Shown: positions 1-12,231 of the stretch, in pieces
How the letters are laid out: every line of letters begins with the position of its first letter
How positions within the stretch are numbered: the first letter of the stretch is position 1
From: Platerodrilus igneus
Lineage: Eukaryota > Arthropoda > Insecta > Coleoptera > Lycidae
NCBI GenBank assembly: GCA_036346225.1
Contig: JARFIW010000658.1
Span: 2,592,893-2,656,892, forward strand
Direction: 5' to 3'
DNA length: 64,000 nucleotides
Position numbers and translations under genes: made by a program
Notes under the pieces: generated by a model
What the model was told of the DNA's origin: nothing
The model's input: only the letters and a program-made list of their open reading frames with translations
Database searches by the model: none

Positions 1-3000
1 AGCTTTGTAAGAGCATTTTCCTGTTTAATTACACATTGATGCGGTAAATAATAAGAAAATGAAGACTTTGTGTACGGTCGGGCAAGTGACATGTGACCGT
101 TTTCCAAATAGTTTTTCATGAAATCAAAATAAGTTAGATATAATTCCGGATTGTTTTATAATCTAGATTCTAGCGTTGAAAATCTGTGAAGGGCTTGAGT
201 GTAGGTATGTACAACCTGATTCAGGCTCGGAATTTCTGAAAGGAAGTGAAGCTATGAATTTTTCAGATGCGTCCCTAATAACTGTTTCTTTAAATAAATT
301 TTCACGTTTTATTTCTTCAGGAGAAAGAAACGTTTGGAAGGTATTTGTTCGATTTTCCACAGTTTTAGGTTACTTGTTTCACGAGGAACTTTAGGATTAG
401 AAAGAAAGCTATTTGTTTGTTATCTAACACTTTGACTATTGACTTTGCCTATTGGTAACGCCGTCAATTGGCCGTTGCATGTGTCTTGTTTAATTTGTGC
501 CGATAACGATTTTGGATTGGAGGGCGTTATCGGTGTTTTGTTCAATTAAAAGTCAGTCTTGCTTAAGTTTTCGATCTCGAATGTTTTAAACTGTATAAGT
601 GTTGTGTTTAAGTTGTTAAAATTTATAATTTTATATACGTAAAGTACCTTGGTGTTTAATGGCAGGTAACGATTCATCTTAGATCATTATTCTACAACCC
701 TTCCTTACTTGTCCAAATACGAATCGAGGAAGCCGATTTTGCTTCCAAGTTGGAATTCGGCAAGTTATATTAATAATTATTATTATTTATTGATTGTGGA
801 AATACAGTCCCTAATTGGTTGAATTAATATTTTGATGATTTGATATTTAAATATAAACCAGAGTTCAGCGAATAGCAATAACACCTATTAAACACCAACC
901 AAAAACTATTTCTATAGCTGCAGGCTGGCCGACATCACCAAAAATTCGACCGCTTAAGAGAATCTGACTGAAGATTTCAGCTTCCACAAGTAAATCAATA
1001 GGACTGGACAAGAAAAATTTTCATCAGCAAATTTAAACCCTTTAACATGATCCCATTCCTTATCTTGTAAATCAAACGAAGGCATGTCGGAACAAACACT
1101 TTAAACCGCAATTGCACCAAAAGAAAACTTTGGTTCTGATAGATTGTAAGGCTTTATAATGCAATTAGTAATTCCTTTTGACGAAACTAAAGAGATTTGG
1201 TTCAACCCTAAAATAGCAGTGGAAAGCTGACGTTTGTCTGCGACAATGTCAAGTTACAGCTTCGTAAATCCTTTGGATTTAGTCTCTAAATTTCTATTAT
1301 TATCTAAGTGTTTTTTTTACAATTTAGCTTCATAGCACCAAAATTCACAGTTAGCTTGCTAGTAAAGTTACTTACAAGCAGTTAATCTTCCTCTCACAAT
1401 TTACACTTTATTTAAATAAAGTATCATACTCATAATTCCTATAAATTTATTCTCTATATTTCAATCTAGTTAATAACTTTGGTAGTTTTATTAGTTTTGA
1501 AAAATATTTTCCTTCAATTCATTAGCGGTTAAATCTCACCAATCACGACTGGTGTGAATGTTAATCTATGCACTAAACGTCATATCAAGAGTTGTTTTTT
1601 CCCTTCCTTAAGAATTTTCGCTTTCACTTACCTGACGTTTAAGATAGCACTTTTCCGTTTGATATCAAGATGAAAAGGTTTCTAAATGGAACGATGTTTA
1701 AAAAGTTCAACTTGCATCAATACCTAACGGTCCATCATTAAGGTTATTGATGGTAATATATTCTCAGACATAATTAGTACCACTTCTACAGTTTTACGTT
1801 CGTATAACTTTGTTTTCATTATAATTTAAGATGGTACAATAATAATTCAAAATTTCTTTTTTGGAATAAGAATTACTGGAATGCATATTGTACTTCTTTA
1901 GTCTACACCAGATGTAATTTTTAAGGGGTTGGGTTTTGTTTGCAACTGCATGAAGGAAGGAGTCCTATAGTTCCTAATTTTTACGATTGGGACAACGGTA
2001 AACTTGTCCAACTTTACTTCATTGGTTCAAGTACCTCAAACTTTATTCAGAATGTCGTCCATGTGACAGTAAAGACAGATTAGTAAAATTTTTTACTATT
2101 TAGTGCGCTTACCGTAAGGTATGGGTTTTAATTTGTTGATTTATATAAGAAAATGATTGTATAAAAGAAAAAAAGTAAGTTTAACGCATCTCCAATTTAG
2201 ATGTGCTTACTGTTACATTAAATAGGTAATGCAGTATTTGTTGCTACATAGATTTCTTAATTACCTGGAGAAATAATTTAGGAAATAGTTTGTAAAACTA
2301 AATGTTTTATGAATTGGTTGGTTATATAGTTGCTATTAAAAAAGTTTGGATACATAATATTTCACAAGTATTTGGTCGATTCATGATCATTATAAAATTA
2401 GTAGGAAAATGTATATTGTCACGACAGTATATTTTTCAAATAACGTTGTTTGTTAAATTTATATATTTTTATTTCTACGAATGAAAAACATACGGCCCTA
2501 AGTCTGCAAATAGTTGATTTAAAAATACTACGATCAAACAAAAACTTTATGATTTTAAACTACGCTTGACTTATGCTCAAAGTCTTAATAAATTAATTTT
2601 TCTTGTTCTGTTAATAAATTTTTATAATTTCTATTTATGATAATAAAATACTCAAGCATTTCTATTGTACAAATAGGTGTTTTAATTTTTTATCGTAATA
2701 ATTTCCTTCAAAGTTATAACTTTTCAACTTGTCTTTATCTTCCCCCTGATATTTCAATTTTTTGTAGCCCTCGCAACCAAAAACGGTCGAGTTTAACTGT
2801 GCCAGGTTAATTTATTTATATACTGTCGTGCATCTATTCTTTTTATCGCACCTGGAAAAAGATAAGGTGTAAACTTAAGTAAATAATCAATATAATTGAT
2901 ACCCTTGGTTATCATTTTGCATAGGTTTTTGGGTTATATCTTAAGACATTGTTTAACTTTGAGCTGACGTGTAACCCGTATTTCGAAAATTTGTAGCATA

Positions 3001-4049
3001 TTTGTGACCTTGCATATACAGATTTGCATACCCAAGGACGTTGTGAATGTGGTTGTAAAAAAAGCTACTGTTTGTATCTGAATTTAGTAGTGAAAGTCTT
3101 CTCCACTAAATTAAATTTACTTTTTTTAATAAATATTTCTTGTTTATTTTGTAGATTTATTAAATAAATAAGTTATACTAAATTTATTGTTTTATTTTGG
3201 ACAGGTGCGTCTAAAAATAAAAAACTTAATAAAATTCATTTGATCTATACTATTTTTAAACAGGTGAGATATTAATGAAGAACTATCGGTAATAATTTTT
3301 ACAGTATTTTGTATTAGGTTTATTCTGTAATACTACTTGGTTTATATTTTGGTAAGAGTTTATAACTAGAAGCTCTTTTGTAGTCTTGTCTTACAGTAGT
3401 CCTGGAGTAGCTCCAATAGTGTTGTTTAATAACCGATATATTTTAATTACAGAAAATGATTTTATATATTGCTTCTATTGCAACAGCAAGGTAGTAAAAA
3501 CACACCTCTTATTCCTTTTCCTTGCTCTAACTATTTTGTTTTATTACAGGTGTTGTGCCTTCTTCTTTTGATAACTGTGTTCACACAACGAATGCGATAT
3601 TTCTCTCTGAGGGTTTCCAAGTTTTTCCTTAAAGTAGATATTGTTTTTTAATGAGCCTAGGACTTTGTGGTGGCCTATTTAGTTTTGTTCAATTTTAGCT
3701 TCTATTTAGTGTTGCTTGAAGTATAGCTTTTGAAGACCCATGAACATCTCTCATTACCCTACCCAGAAATAGACCCCTAGCTACGTCGGAAGGCTGCCTT
3801 TTCTGAAACTACCTCTCTTAGAAAAAGGTTTTGTAGTAATCTACTTACTTGAAGTTGGGGTTACAAAGTTTTGTTTCAAACTCAGAGGACTAGTTTCCTT
3901 TTACAAAAACCGTAATGTCTACAGTACCTATTTAAAGCAAGTACCATGAAGCTGCACTTTACTTAAAGAAACTTAGTATTATACATCGAAACCGCCATTG
4001 TCAATGCAAATTTAGTGGATTTTAGATGTCAAGCCCGCTTTATTTTTAA
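1..4049. other. AT-rich DNA without recognisable gene
   Basis: Open frames here are short (under about 75 codons), overlap on both strands, and show no motif or amino-acid bias I can recognise. No tRNA fold, tandem array or transposon end was seen. It reads as non-coding or old, unrecognisable repeat sequence. Confidence 0.6.
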
Positions 4050-4710
4050 ACTTTTCCAAGTTTCCAATCTAGTCATCATAATGAGAAAACCTTAATCTCT
4101 ATTGCCTTATTTAACGCTTTTATAAACTTAATTGGATTGTGTTATTCTTACAAGGGAACTTAAACTACTTCAAGAAATTTTGCAAGAGATATCCAATCTA
4201 TAAACACGCAAAACCTTTCACACAAGTAAGTTACTGAAAGTCAGTTAAATTCCCTAAAGCTATTTGAATCTTGTTCGAGAAGTGTTCTTGGTATATTTTC
4301 CTTTAGTTCAGCTGGTTAATAATTTTTCATTAACAATAAACTAGAGTACAGAAGTAGGCAATGTTAATGAGGACTATATTGCTCATAAATTCTGATCAGC
4401 AATATTCCAACTTCCACGAAAATTTCTAGATTCGATATTTCATGTACCAAATAGCGTCAGAAATCAACTTAGTTAATACAAGCACTGCAACTAGAGATAG
4501 AAATGTATGTGTCTGGTACGGTTCTAGTGTTCTGTGACTTGTACTTACATGGTTTACACAATAACTTGTGCAATTTAAAATTAACTGCAAGCTTTCTAAG
4601 CTAATTCTATGAGCAGAACAAGTTGTGTTTTGGCAAAGTTCTATACAAAGTCGGCACGGATTAATTTTGTTTGCGTGTTTAAACCTCAAATATTTAAAGA
4701 TAAATTTTGA
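4050..4710. repeat. Diverged interspersed repeat, copy 1
   Basis: This stretch resembles 38380-39010 in the same orientation. The clearest part is 4092-4152 against 38433-38492, about three quarters identical by eye, and shorter similar blocks follow in the same order. Family unknown; edges are approximate. No coding signal is visible in either copy. Confidence 0.4.
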
Positions 4711-5176
4711 GAGCTAAGAAGTAGAGGGTTCAAAGTGGCATTTGAAAAACTTTAGAGGAACATAAAAATAAATTTTGACATTATTAAAGGAAAGCTACTA
4801 ACAATTTTTGTTTTAAATTTTGATTGGCAATTTTTAAAGAAAGCGGTTATTATAAGATGCCCAATGGAATTATAATTTCTTAGTTAAATTTTTTTGTAAA
4901 ACTAGGGTTTCAGAAAATTACTACACTTGCATTTAGAACCTCATGGCTTTCTAAAGCAACAAAATTTAATAGAACAAAACCAATTTTAGTCATATGTATT
5001 ATTTTATTTACGCAAATCTTTATAAAAAAACATGTCTACTCAAACTAGACTTTTTACTTTTTACAAAACCTTAGTAAAATGTAGCTTATGATATTCGTAT
5101 AATGCTGTTACAGCACGGATAAAATCCTGGTTTTCTTTCGGCAATCTCGTCGTAATCTTCCATCTGCTATAGAAAC

Positions 5177-5306
5177 AGGTAGCTCCGCGATGTAGTTGGC
5201 GTGCATGTGACTACTATACCCAAAGTCCCGGGTTCGAATACTGACACGATCAGCTTAAAAAATGTAAGGCGACCATTTTTTTCACAAAAATACCCCTCGT
5301 TCAGAC
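5177..5306 (+). repeat. tRNA-derived SINE, copy 1 (5' part only)
   Basis: A tRNA-like head with an A-box-like stretch (about 5192-5203) and a B box with GGTTCGAA (about 5230-5241), followed by the start of the central domain shared with the copies at 7.5, 9.5, 12.9 and 35.3 kb. It stops after the CTCGTTC block and runs straight into a different tandem repeat, so the SINE is truncated at its 3' side. Confidence 0.7.
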
Positions 5307-5800
5307 AGTAACTTAACTTGGAATACTTATGTATAGTTTATCTGTGAGTTTTGGGGTATATTTTTATTTCCTCGCGGTTGTTCTCAATAGAATCACGTAT
5401 TTAGCAATTACCTAACCTGTATCGTTCACCTTCATGGAGGGGTTGCTTACAAAAATTTATTCTTAATTGCATTTTAAGTTATAATTATTTGTGCAGTTTA
5501 TATTGCTAAAACTACTGTAGACTGTTTTGATGTGCGTACTGGGTAATATTACCTTATTATTAAGAATATGTTTTAACAGTAACCTAGCCTGGAATACTCT
5601 ACTCGTGTATAGTTGGTTTATGAGGTTGTGGGGGTACATTTTGATTTCATCACGGATGTGCTTAATAGAAAAATGTCTTTATCCATTATCAAAGTTGCAG
5701 TTGTGTCGTTTACTTTTTTGGATGTGCTACTTACAAAAATTGATTCACTATAGCATCCAAAGCTACAATTATGTGTGTAGTTCATATTGCTAATGCGAGT
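5307..5800 (+). repeat. Two diverged tandem units, period about 271 bp
   Basis: The units 5307-5529 and 5578-5800 align along their length: both begin AGTAAC, have a CTTACAAAAATT block near the middle, and end in a TATTGCTAA-type stretch. They are strongly diverged. Because the first unit follows a truncated SINE head directly, it may be the tail of a composite repeat. No coding potential was seen. Confidence 0.55.
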
Positions 5801-6780
5801 TACGTTTTGGGCCTTGAAAACTGTCTTTTTAAAAAGTCTTCTTGCAAAATTTCTTGTAACAAATTTATTTATTAAACAGAAATTACAATTGGAATTTTGA
5901 CAAACTTGTATAAATTAAACTAAGTCGAAGTTGAATAATAATTGGAGTTAAATTAGGGCGAGTATCCTAAGCAAACAACAATGTGAAAGCTGAAATACTC
6001 AAGATCGACTGACTGATCTGGGGCTCCCGGAGTATTTATGTTGTCCCTGCCCTTCATATGTCTGTGGGAACTGCAGAGCTCATGTCTGCTTATTTCTTTA
6101 TTCAATTCATTTAATACAAAGTAATAATCTTAATTCTAATAATTGCCGTTTCTTAACCGTCTGTGACCTGCACCTGCTGTATCACTTACGTCTGAAATAC
6201 AATGTATTCACATCCGTTCTCACAACTTACCTGTGAACTTTATAACCTTTTCTTTATTTATCCTTGAAATTACAATGTTGCATTTAACTTAGGTTTCTTT
6301 ATAATCGTAATAATTCCTATTTATTTGTACATATATAGATTTGGGGGATATGTAACTTGCGTAGCAGTATAAAACACCTTCTCAGACCTTAAGATTAGCT
6401 GTTCAATTAAGTTTCGTACAGTGCAGGTCGTGTAGTTGTTATCCGTCGTTAAACAATCCTCAGATAATATGGTATAAATGTGTTTATAGTAAGCGTCCCA
6501 ACCTAGAGTATAGATCAAAGAGTGTACTATTGCTTCTGGTAAGCGTACTCCACGATCAATAGTATTATTAAAGGTTTTGCAGTATGTTAAATGTTCAAAA
6601 TATCCAACTCATGTAATATTTGTATACTAGAAGTGATGTTTTTACTTGTTTTGTATCTTCTATAGCATCAGCGCTACTAAAGTAGTGTATAATATAAATG
6701 TAAGTATGAAAACGAACAATTACCGAATGAATCGGTAATAAAATTTTATTACGAATTGCTGAATATTTCTAGTCAATTAA
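5801..6780. other. AT-rich DNA, nothing recognised
   Basis: No credible gene or repeat was recognised. The last few hundred bases precede the gypsy-like integrase remnant and could be its decayed RNase H/RT portion, but no reverse-transcriptase motif is readable. Confidence 0.5.
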
Positions 6781-6789
6781 ACTTGTCAG

Positions 6790-8130
6790 ATGCAGAATTT
6801 CGAGATTATTACGAAGCGGGATAGAAAACAAAATTTATTAGTGGTACCCGATTTATTAAAGGGAGAAATCCTATATCATTCTGATTTACTATCAGGACAT
6901 CTTGGTTTTATTAAAACTTTACTTAAAATCAAAGGTAAGTACTATTGGGACTACATGGTAAAAGAGCGTGGTTGTTGTTAAGCAAGATAGGAAGTAATCA
7001 TTTAAAGAAATCCGGCATGCTGTAAAGCATTCCGATTTCCACTCCATTTGATAAAATAGGTATAGATCTCCTAGGTCGATTCAGGCGATCCCAAAGTAGA
7101 AATAACTACATTTCTGTCGCGACGAACCCGCAACCCGGTATGTAAAAACAGCAGCGTTGCCAAATTCTAGGGCGGAATCAGTAACACAATTTATTTTACA
7201 TCAAATTATTACACGTCCTGTTGCCCCGCGAATCCTACTTAGTGATTGGGGAAAGGGTTTTTAGTCCGAGCTGGTTGCGCAGCTTCTGAAAATTATGGGC
7301 ACTCGCAGTAGTTTTACTGCAGGATATCTTCTCCAATGAAACGGACTACCGAAAGGTTCAACCGGACGTTGGCCGACATGCTATCACTATATACGAATTC
7401 CCAACAAAGCGATTGGTACAAATTTTTATGCCATGTAACTTACAGTTATAATTGTTCTATCCAAAATATCCTACATTTGATTTTTCCAATGCTCCACCCG
7501 AAGGTACTACCTTGGCGAGGAAGCGAGATTTTTTATCTGGAAATTTTAAATTTTGCTGAACCCTTGCTGTTGCAAGCAAGGTAGGGATCTTTAAGGTGAG
7601 TGACAACACTCACACCCGGGACCTCCATTTTATCTCTCATCCGAACGAGGGCGTATTTTTGTGAAAAATGCTCGCCTAACATTTCTCAAGCGAACCATGT
7701 CAGAATTTGAACCTTGGGCATAGTAGTCACACGCATACCAACTACGCCCCGGAGCCGCCTTCTATCCAAATACCACAAAATTTTTCCCTTTTCATTTGGC
7801 CTATGCTCGCGAACCTGTACTTCCCCGCAAGACTACATTAAAGCAGGGAATTACTAATGAGACCGTCCAAAATGATCTAGACAGGACTCATTATGTCCGA
7901 ATTCAAGCAGTACAGGATATTCAGGTATCACAAAAAGATTTTAAAATTCGGAATGATGCTAAACATAAGTCGTTATAATTTAAAATTGGCGCAAACACGA
8001 CCAACAAATTCGAGACACACAGGAAAATTTTTCAAGCACAGTCTTACGTCTTTAGTCAACAAAAAAGTTGGTTCCAGTTTGAAAAAACTCTTTTACGGTT
8101 ATTTTGGGAACTACAAGAAAAAGAATTGAT
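6790..8130 (+). pseudogene. Ty3/gypsy-like pol remnant: integrase
   Basis: Frame pieces in order match a retrotransposon integrase. At 6790-6981 is the zinc-binding H2C2 region (LSGHLGF... then YYWDYM). At about 7050-7260 is the start of the catalytic core (GIDLLG) followed by a damaged SDRG-like stretch. At 7336-7456 is the TERFNRTLADML segment, and at 7796-8130 the C-terminal part, ending in a KVG...L...YFG.YK pattern. Several frameshifts and stops separate the pieces, and a SINE is inserted antisense at 7466-7761. In the element this enzyme would join cDNA ends to chromosomal DNA; this copy cannot be functional. RT, RNase H and LTRs were not found beside it. Confidence 0.85.
7466..7761 (-). 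repeat. tRNA-derived SINE, copy 2, with target duplication
   Basis: A near full-length SINE (about 296 bp) in reverse orientation inside the gypsy integrase remnant. It is flanked by an 11-bp direct repeat TTCTATCCAAA (7455-7465 and 7760-7770; the last bases of the second copy overlap the SINE head ambiguously). It has the tRNA-like head, the CTCGTTCGGATGAGA central domain, and a tail after GATGGAGCATTG-like sequence. The target duplication shows LINE-type target-primed insertion after the gypsy element arrived. Confidence 0.88.
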
Positions 8131-8785
8131 GCAATTACAAAAATTTATTTTAAAACTTCTGTACCGGCAAAAAAAATCGGAAAGGTGATAGAAAGTTAAA
8201 AAAACATCAAGCCAAACGAGAATTTGTTATGAATTTTATCAATAAATTTAAGGCTATTGAAGTTCTGACTGTGAAGATCAAGTGAACACTTTTACCTTGA
8301 ATCGTCACTAAACATTAAAAAAATCCCGACCATGTATCAAAATTACAATAAAGAACAAGCGGCAAAACAGACTTATTTTAGACAAATCTTTATCACTATT
8401 ATAATGGGGCTTGGGACGTCTTGTTTTACGTGTCTACAACTGACAGAAAAGGTAAAAAGTTGTGGTGATAAAGCTACTAACATTACTCTTATGAATGAGA
8501 AAAAATACATAAAATGAATGTTCAAGAAAACTTTAACTTCCTACGAGCGGCAAAGAATGGCGTAGAAGTTTTTTTTTTTATTACAAAAATCAAATGTTAC
8601 CAAAAGTGCCTGATCGACAAGCATATTATTCGAGACAGTTATACATCTATAACTATACAGTTGTTAATATGTGATAAATGTGGGGAACAAAATAAAAATG
8701 CACCTCTTATCGCAGTGTTTGGTTACTGCCTCTTGAAACAGAACCTAGTTATTGAAGCTAAAATAATTTTTCCATTGAGGGGAGA
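8131..8785 (+). other. Unrecognised AT-rich stretch between gypsy remnant and duplication
   Basis: Contains two overlapping open stretches (8332-8517 and 8514-8810) with no motif I recognise. It could be the 3' untranslated part of the gypsy element. No LTR or polypurine tract was found. Confidence 0.4.
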
Positions 8786-9231
8786 TTTATTTTTACCCCC
8801 TGACAGATAAAAATATAAAAATGTCTTTGTGTATGAAAGTTGGAACATATGGTGAAATTAAAAATTGGAGGAACGAAACCATTAACTTTATATAACCATC
8901 AGACCAATGGAGTTTTGCTTTTAGTAAAATAAAAAGAACGATTCTTATAAAAAAATACCTGAGGAGTAGTTTTAGTGCAGGAAAAAATTGGATATAGGTC
9001 AAATGTTAAGAAAGAAAAACCTATCACAAAAAGGCAATAAGCTCTTAAATATGGTAACGAAAACTTATTTGCGAAACAACCGTTATTTTTAAAAAAAATG
9101 AGCATACAAGGCTTTTTAACAACTCGTAGATGCAGTAAAATTTTAGCACACACAATAATTGACTCCTAGCTAATCGCTAACAGTACAAATACTATCTTTT
9201 AAAAGCTGCTTTGATATCTTATTGATTACAA

Positions 9232-9378
9232 TCGAAGTACTATAATTAATTTATATCGAGGACTATAATAAATTCATATCAAAGCACTGTATTTAATTTA
9301 TATCGATCGCTACAATAATTTATATCACGCAAGGCAATTTATATTAACAGTATAAACCACTAATTTATTCCATATCAC
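9232..9378 (+). repeat. AT-rich minisatellite (also in unit 2, about 12670-12810)
   Basis: Degenerate units of roughly 25-35 bp built around TATAATAAATTTATATCGA recur about five times. The same array is present in the second duplication unit. Its position shortly before the SINE is the same in both. Confidence 0.6.
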
Positions 9379-9458
9379 AACCTTATAGCTCGAACAAAGC
9401 ACTAAATTGAAACTGAAGTTTACCCATTAATGGCAATTTATACCTTATTCAGTTATTA

Positions 9459-9747
9459 GGCGGCTTCGTGTCGTAGTTAGTATGTGTTTGACTATTTTGC
9501 ACAAGGTCCCGGGTTTGAATCCTAACATGGTCCGCTTGAAAGTATTAGACAAGCATTTTCCACAAAACTACACCCTCGTTCGGATGAGAAATAAAATGGA
9601 GGTCCCGTATGAGTGTTGTCACGCACGTTAAAGATCCCTACCTTGCTTGGAACAGTATGGGCTCGTCAAAATTCAAAAATTTCTAGGTAAGAAAACTTGC
9701 TTCCTGGCCAATGTAGTACCTTTTGATGGAGCATTGCAAAATCAAAT
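9459..9747 (+). repeat. tRNA-derived SINE, copy 3
   Basis: Full-length copy in duplication unit 1: tRNA-like head with a TAGTTAGTATG A box, GGGTTTGAATCC B box, central domain (CTCGTTCGGATGAGA, GGAGGTCCCG, CACGTTAAAGATCCC) and LINE-like tail ending near GATGGAGCATTG. The SINE would be transcribed by RNA polymerase III and mobilised by a partner LINE. Confidence 0.88.
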
Positions 9748-11183
9748 ATAGTGTTCTAGATTACTTCGAGAATATACCAGAAATTATGCAAATAACATTC
9801 TAGAGGTTTCCTATTGCAAGGTTAATAAAGCCTTTAAGTGAAAACTCTTGTAACCTGCCGATCAAGTCCATCTCAAGAAGTCGCACCACAGGGGCCTACC
9901 AATTATCTTTTGTTCACAGATACCTCATTTATGTACTGATGTATTATTTTATTCAAAGTTAGACTAAATGGCACTACAATATGAACTCATAATGGTCAAA
10001 AAAAATAGTCGAAACAAAAATAATGATTCTAATAAGTTACTTATTGTGCATTACAGAGAAGAGTGGATAAACGACTCTATACTAAAATTCTAGAAATTTG
10101 TGCAATATGGAAAAAATTAAAACAAAGATAATAGAAACACATTATGCGAAGCAGAAAAAGTATAGCCCATGTATGTTTAGTTAGATGAGTTCAAAAAATA
10201 GAAGTTAATATTTAATTGAAGTTAGTGTTTATTTAATTTCAAACAGTACAAACTCCAACAGTGATTTTCAAAAGTACAAAGTCTAAATAATTTTTGAACA
10301 TTCTCACAACTTTTTTTTACTTATAAATTTATAAAACATATCTAGATACTGAGGTTAACCCTATCGAACAATTAAATGTTGAAAACAATTGCTTAACAGA
10401 TGAGAGGTTCTTCTCAGATTCCTCAGATATTAATAAAATTGGAGATTGTACACCCTGGAAATAGGCCACCTATGTACTCGATAGATTTACGAAGAATTCT
10501 GAAAACATAACAGGAAAATTTTTTGTAGAACAAGCTGCTTCACGTAGTATGGTATGCGGAGTTTTGCATTAACAGTTGTTTTACCCACACCACATACAGA
10601 GAGTGCAGGGTCTTAGTGAAACTTATTTTTGATAACGTAATATAGTGTAACTGGCTGCTTGAATTTCCTGTTGCTCTTTTAATAGACGAAGCAAGTTTAT
10701 CACGGTTGCAATTATTAATTTTCAGAAACGACTATTAATGAGCTGAAGAAAATTCTCACGCAATTAGACAATCAAAACACCAACAAACGTTTTCATGCAA
10801 CATTTGGGTGACATTGTTGGCAATTGTTCAACAAGACCAATGTTTTTACCAGACAGGTTAAATGGGATAAACTACCGGATTTTTGGAAAATTTCTACATA
10901 TACACTACTTACTCAACAAACCATCGGTATAAAATGAAATGCAAGCCTTTTGAGGTAATTTTTTCATTGAAGCAGCGTACATTTACATTATGTACTATGC
11001 AAAACCAGTGCAGAACAAATTCAAACTATAAAATTCTTTAAGCAACATTTATAGCAAAAAATCGACAAATTTGTTTTGAAAAAACCAGGTCGTCAAAACT
11101 TTAGCCTTGGCGAGCCGGGTAACAAAATCCAAAATATCTACGAATTAATTCTACACATAAAGTAAAAAAAGCTGGTTCTATAT

Positions 11184-12231
11184 TGTAAGGTATACAATTT
11201 GCGACACAGCTAAATTCGTTAAATTTCAACTTTCATTAATATTTTATGGCATTTTGTTTTCAAAAAACAATAATGGTATGTATTAGGGCCGTCGTTAGAA
11301 GTTTAGAGTAGGTATTTCACATAAACGTGTATCTAGAGCTGCATACCTTCTATTGATGTTGTTCTATTATAATTAGTCGCAACCGGATAATATGGTTTAC
11401 ATGCGTCGCGCATGTGCAATATTAGAGGCTTGGGTATAATACTGGTTGAATAGTGGGAAAGCCATTTTCATAAGAGGTCTTGTTTAAACAGAGCGGATGT
11501 CTTTGAGATCCTGTAGTTGTAAATACGAATAGCATTGGGGTGATGAGTGTCAATTCTTGGGACTCCAGGCTAAACGTATCAACACGCATGTAGAATAGTT
11601 CGTAAATTTAGATTACACGTGGTCGATAACAAGATGGAGTTCATCGGTCCTGTTTATACAATTTAATTCTTATTATGCAAGAATTTACTATTTTTTGTTA
11701 CATGCACGACAATATTTTTATGTAAATTGCAGGATGCATATGGTTATTGATGTATCGTCGTAGTAACTTGCAACCGGATAATATGTCGCGTGAGTTTAAA
11801 ATATTTCATATGGCATACTTTTATGTAAACGATGTTCGCGGTAAGTACAGTTGATTGTTTGATTCTGAAAAACGACTAGTACCAGATTTTTGTGTGGTGA
11901 TTCGTGATTGAAGCAGGTGATTTATCGCATAACATGTAGTAAAACACATTCGTTATTGTTGAGTAATTTGAAATTAAAGAATATTGGTTCGTGATTGTTA
12001 AAATACAATCCATTAGGTAATTGGAAACTTTAATAATATGTAAGTGAGTTGTCTTTATTCTGTTTTTGTACAAGAAAGGTTAAAAATTTAAATACATTTG
12101 GTAGTCGCCTACAAAGTATGCGATGTGATGTGTAGATAATTTGAACTTTATTCATAGATATTACTAAGTGATTTGTTGTTCGTACTTATGGGACTAATAA
12201 TATATTGCATCAAAATTTATAGCATGCTTAA
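11184..12231 (+). repeat. Truncated LTR copy inside duplication unit 1
   Basis: Begins TGTAAGGTATACAATTTGCG exactly as the sequence at 14621, and runs to the duplication junction, where it is cut. It is the partial duplicate of the 5' LTR of the element at 14621-20488, carried along by the segmental duplication. Confidence 0.65.

Larger units (their letters stand above)
8786..12231 (+). repeat. 3.44-kb tandem duplication, unit 1
   Basis: Almost identical, base by base, to 12232-15668 over most of its length, with scattered single-base and homopolymer differences. Both units carry the same SINE, the same minisatellite and the same LTR-like right part. The 12-mer TTTATTTTTACC occurs at the left breakpoint (8786-8797), the junction (12232-12243) and the right end (15669-15680), as expected for duplication across a microhomology. 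No gene is readable inside. Confidence 0.9.

Noticed and set aside
5192..5241. Possible tRNA gene from A and B box sequences
   Set aside because: No cloverleaf can be formed and the same head is joined to a SINE body in other copies.
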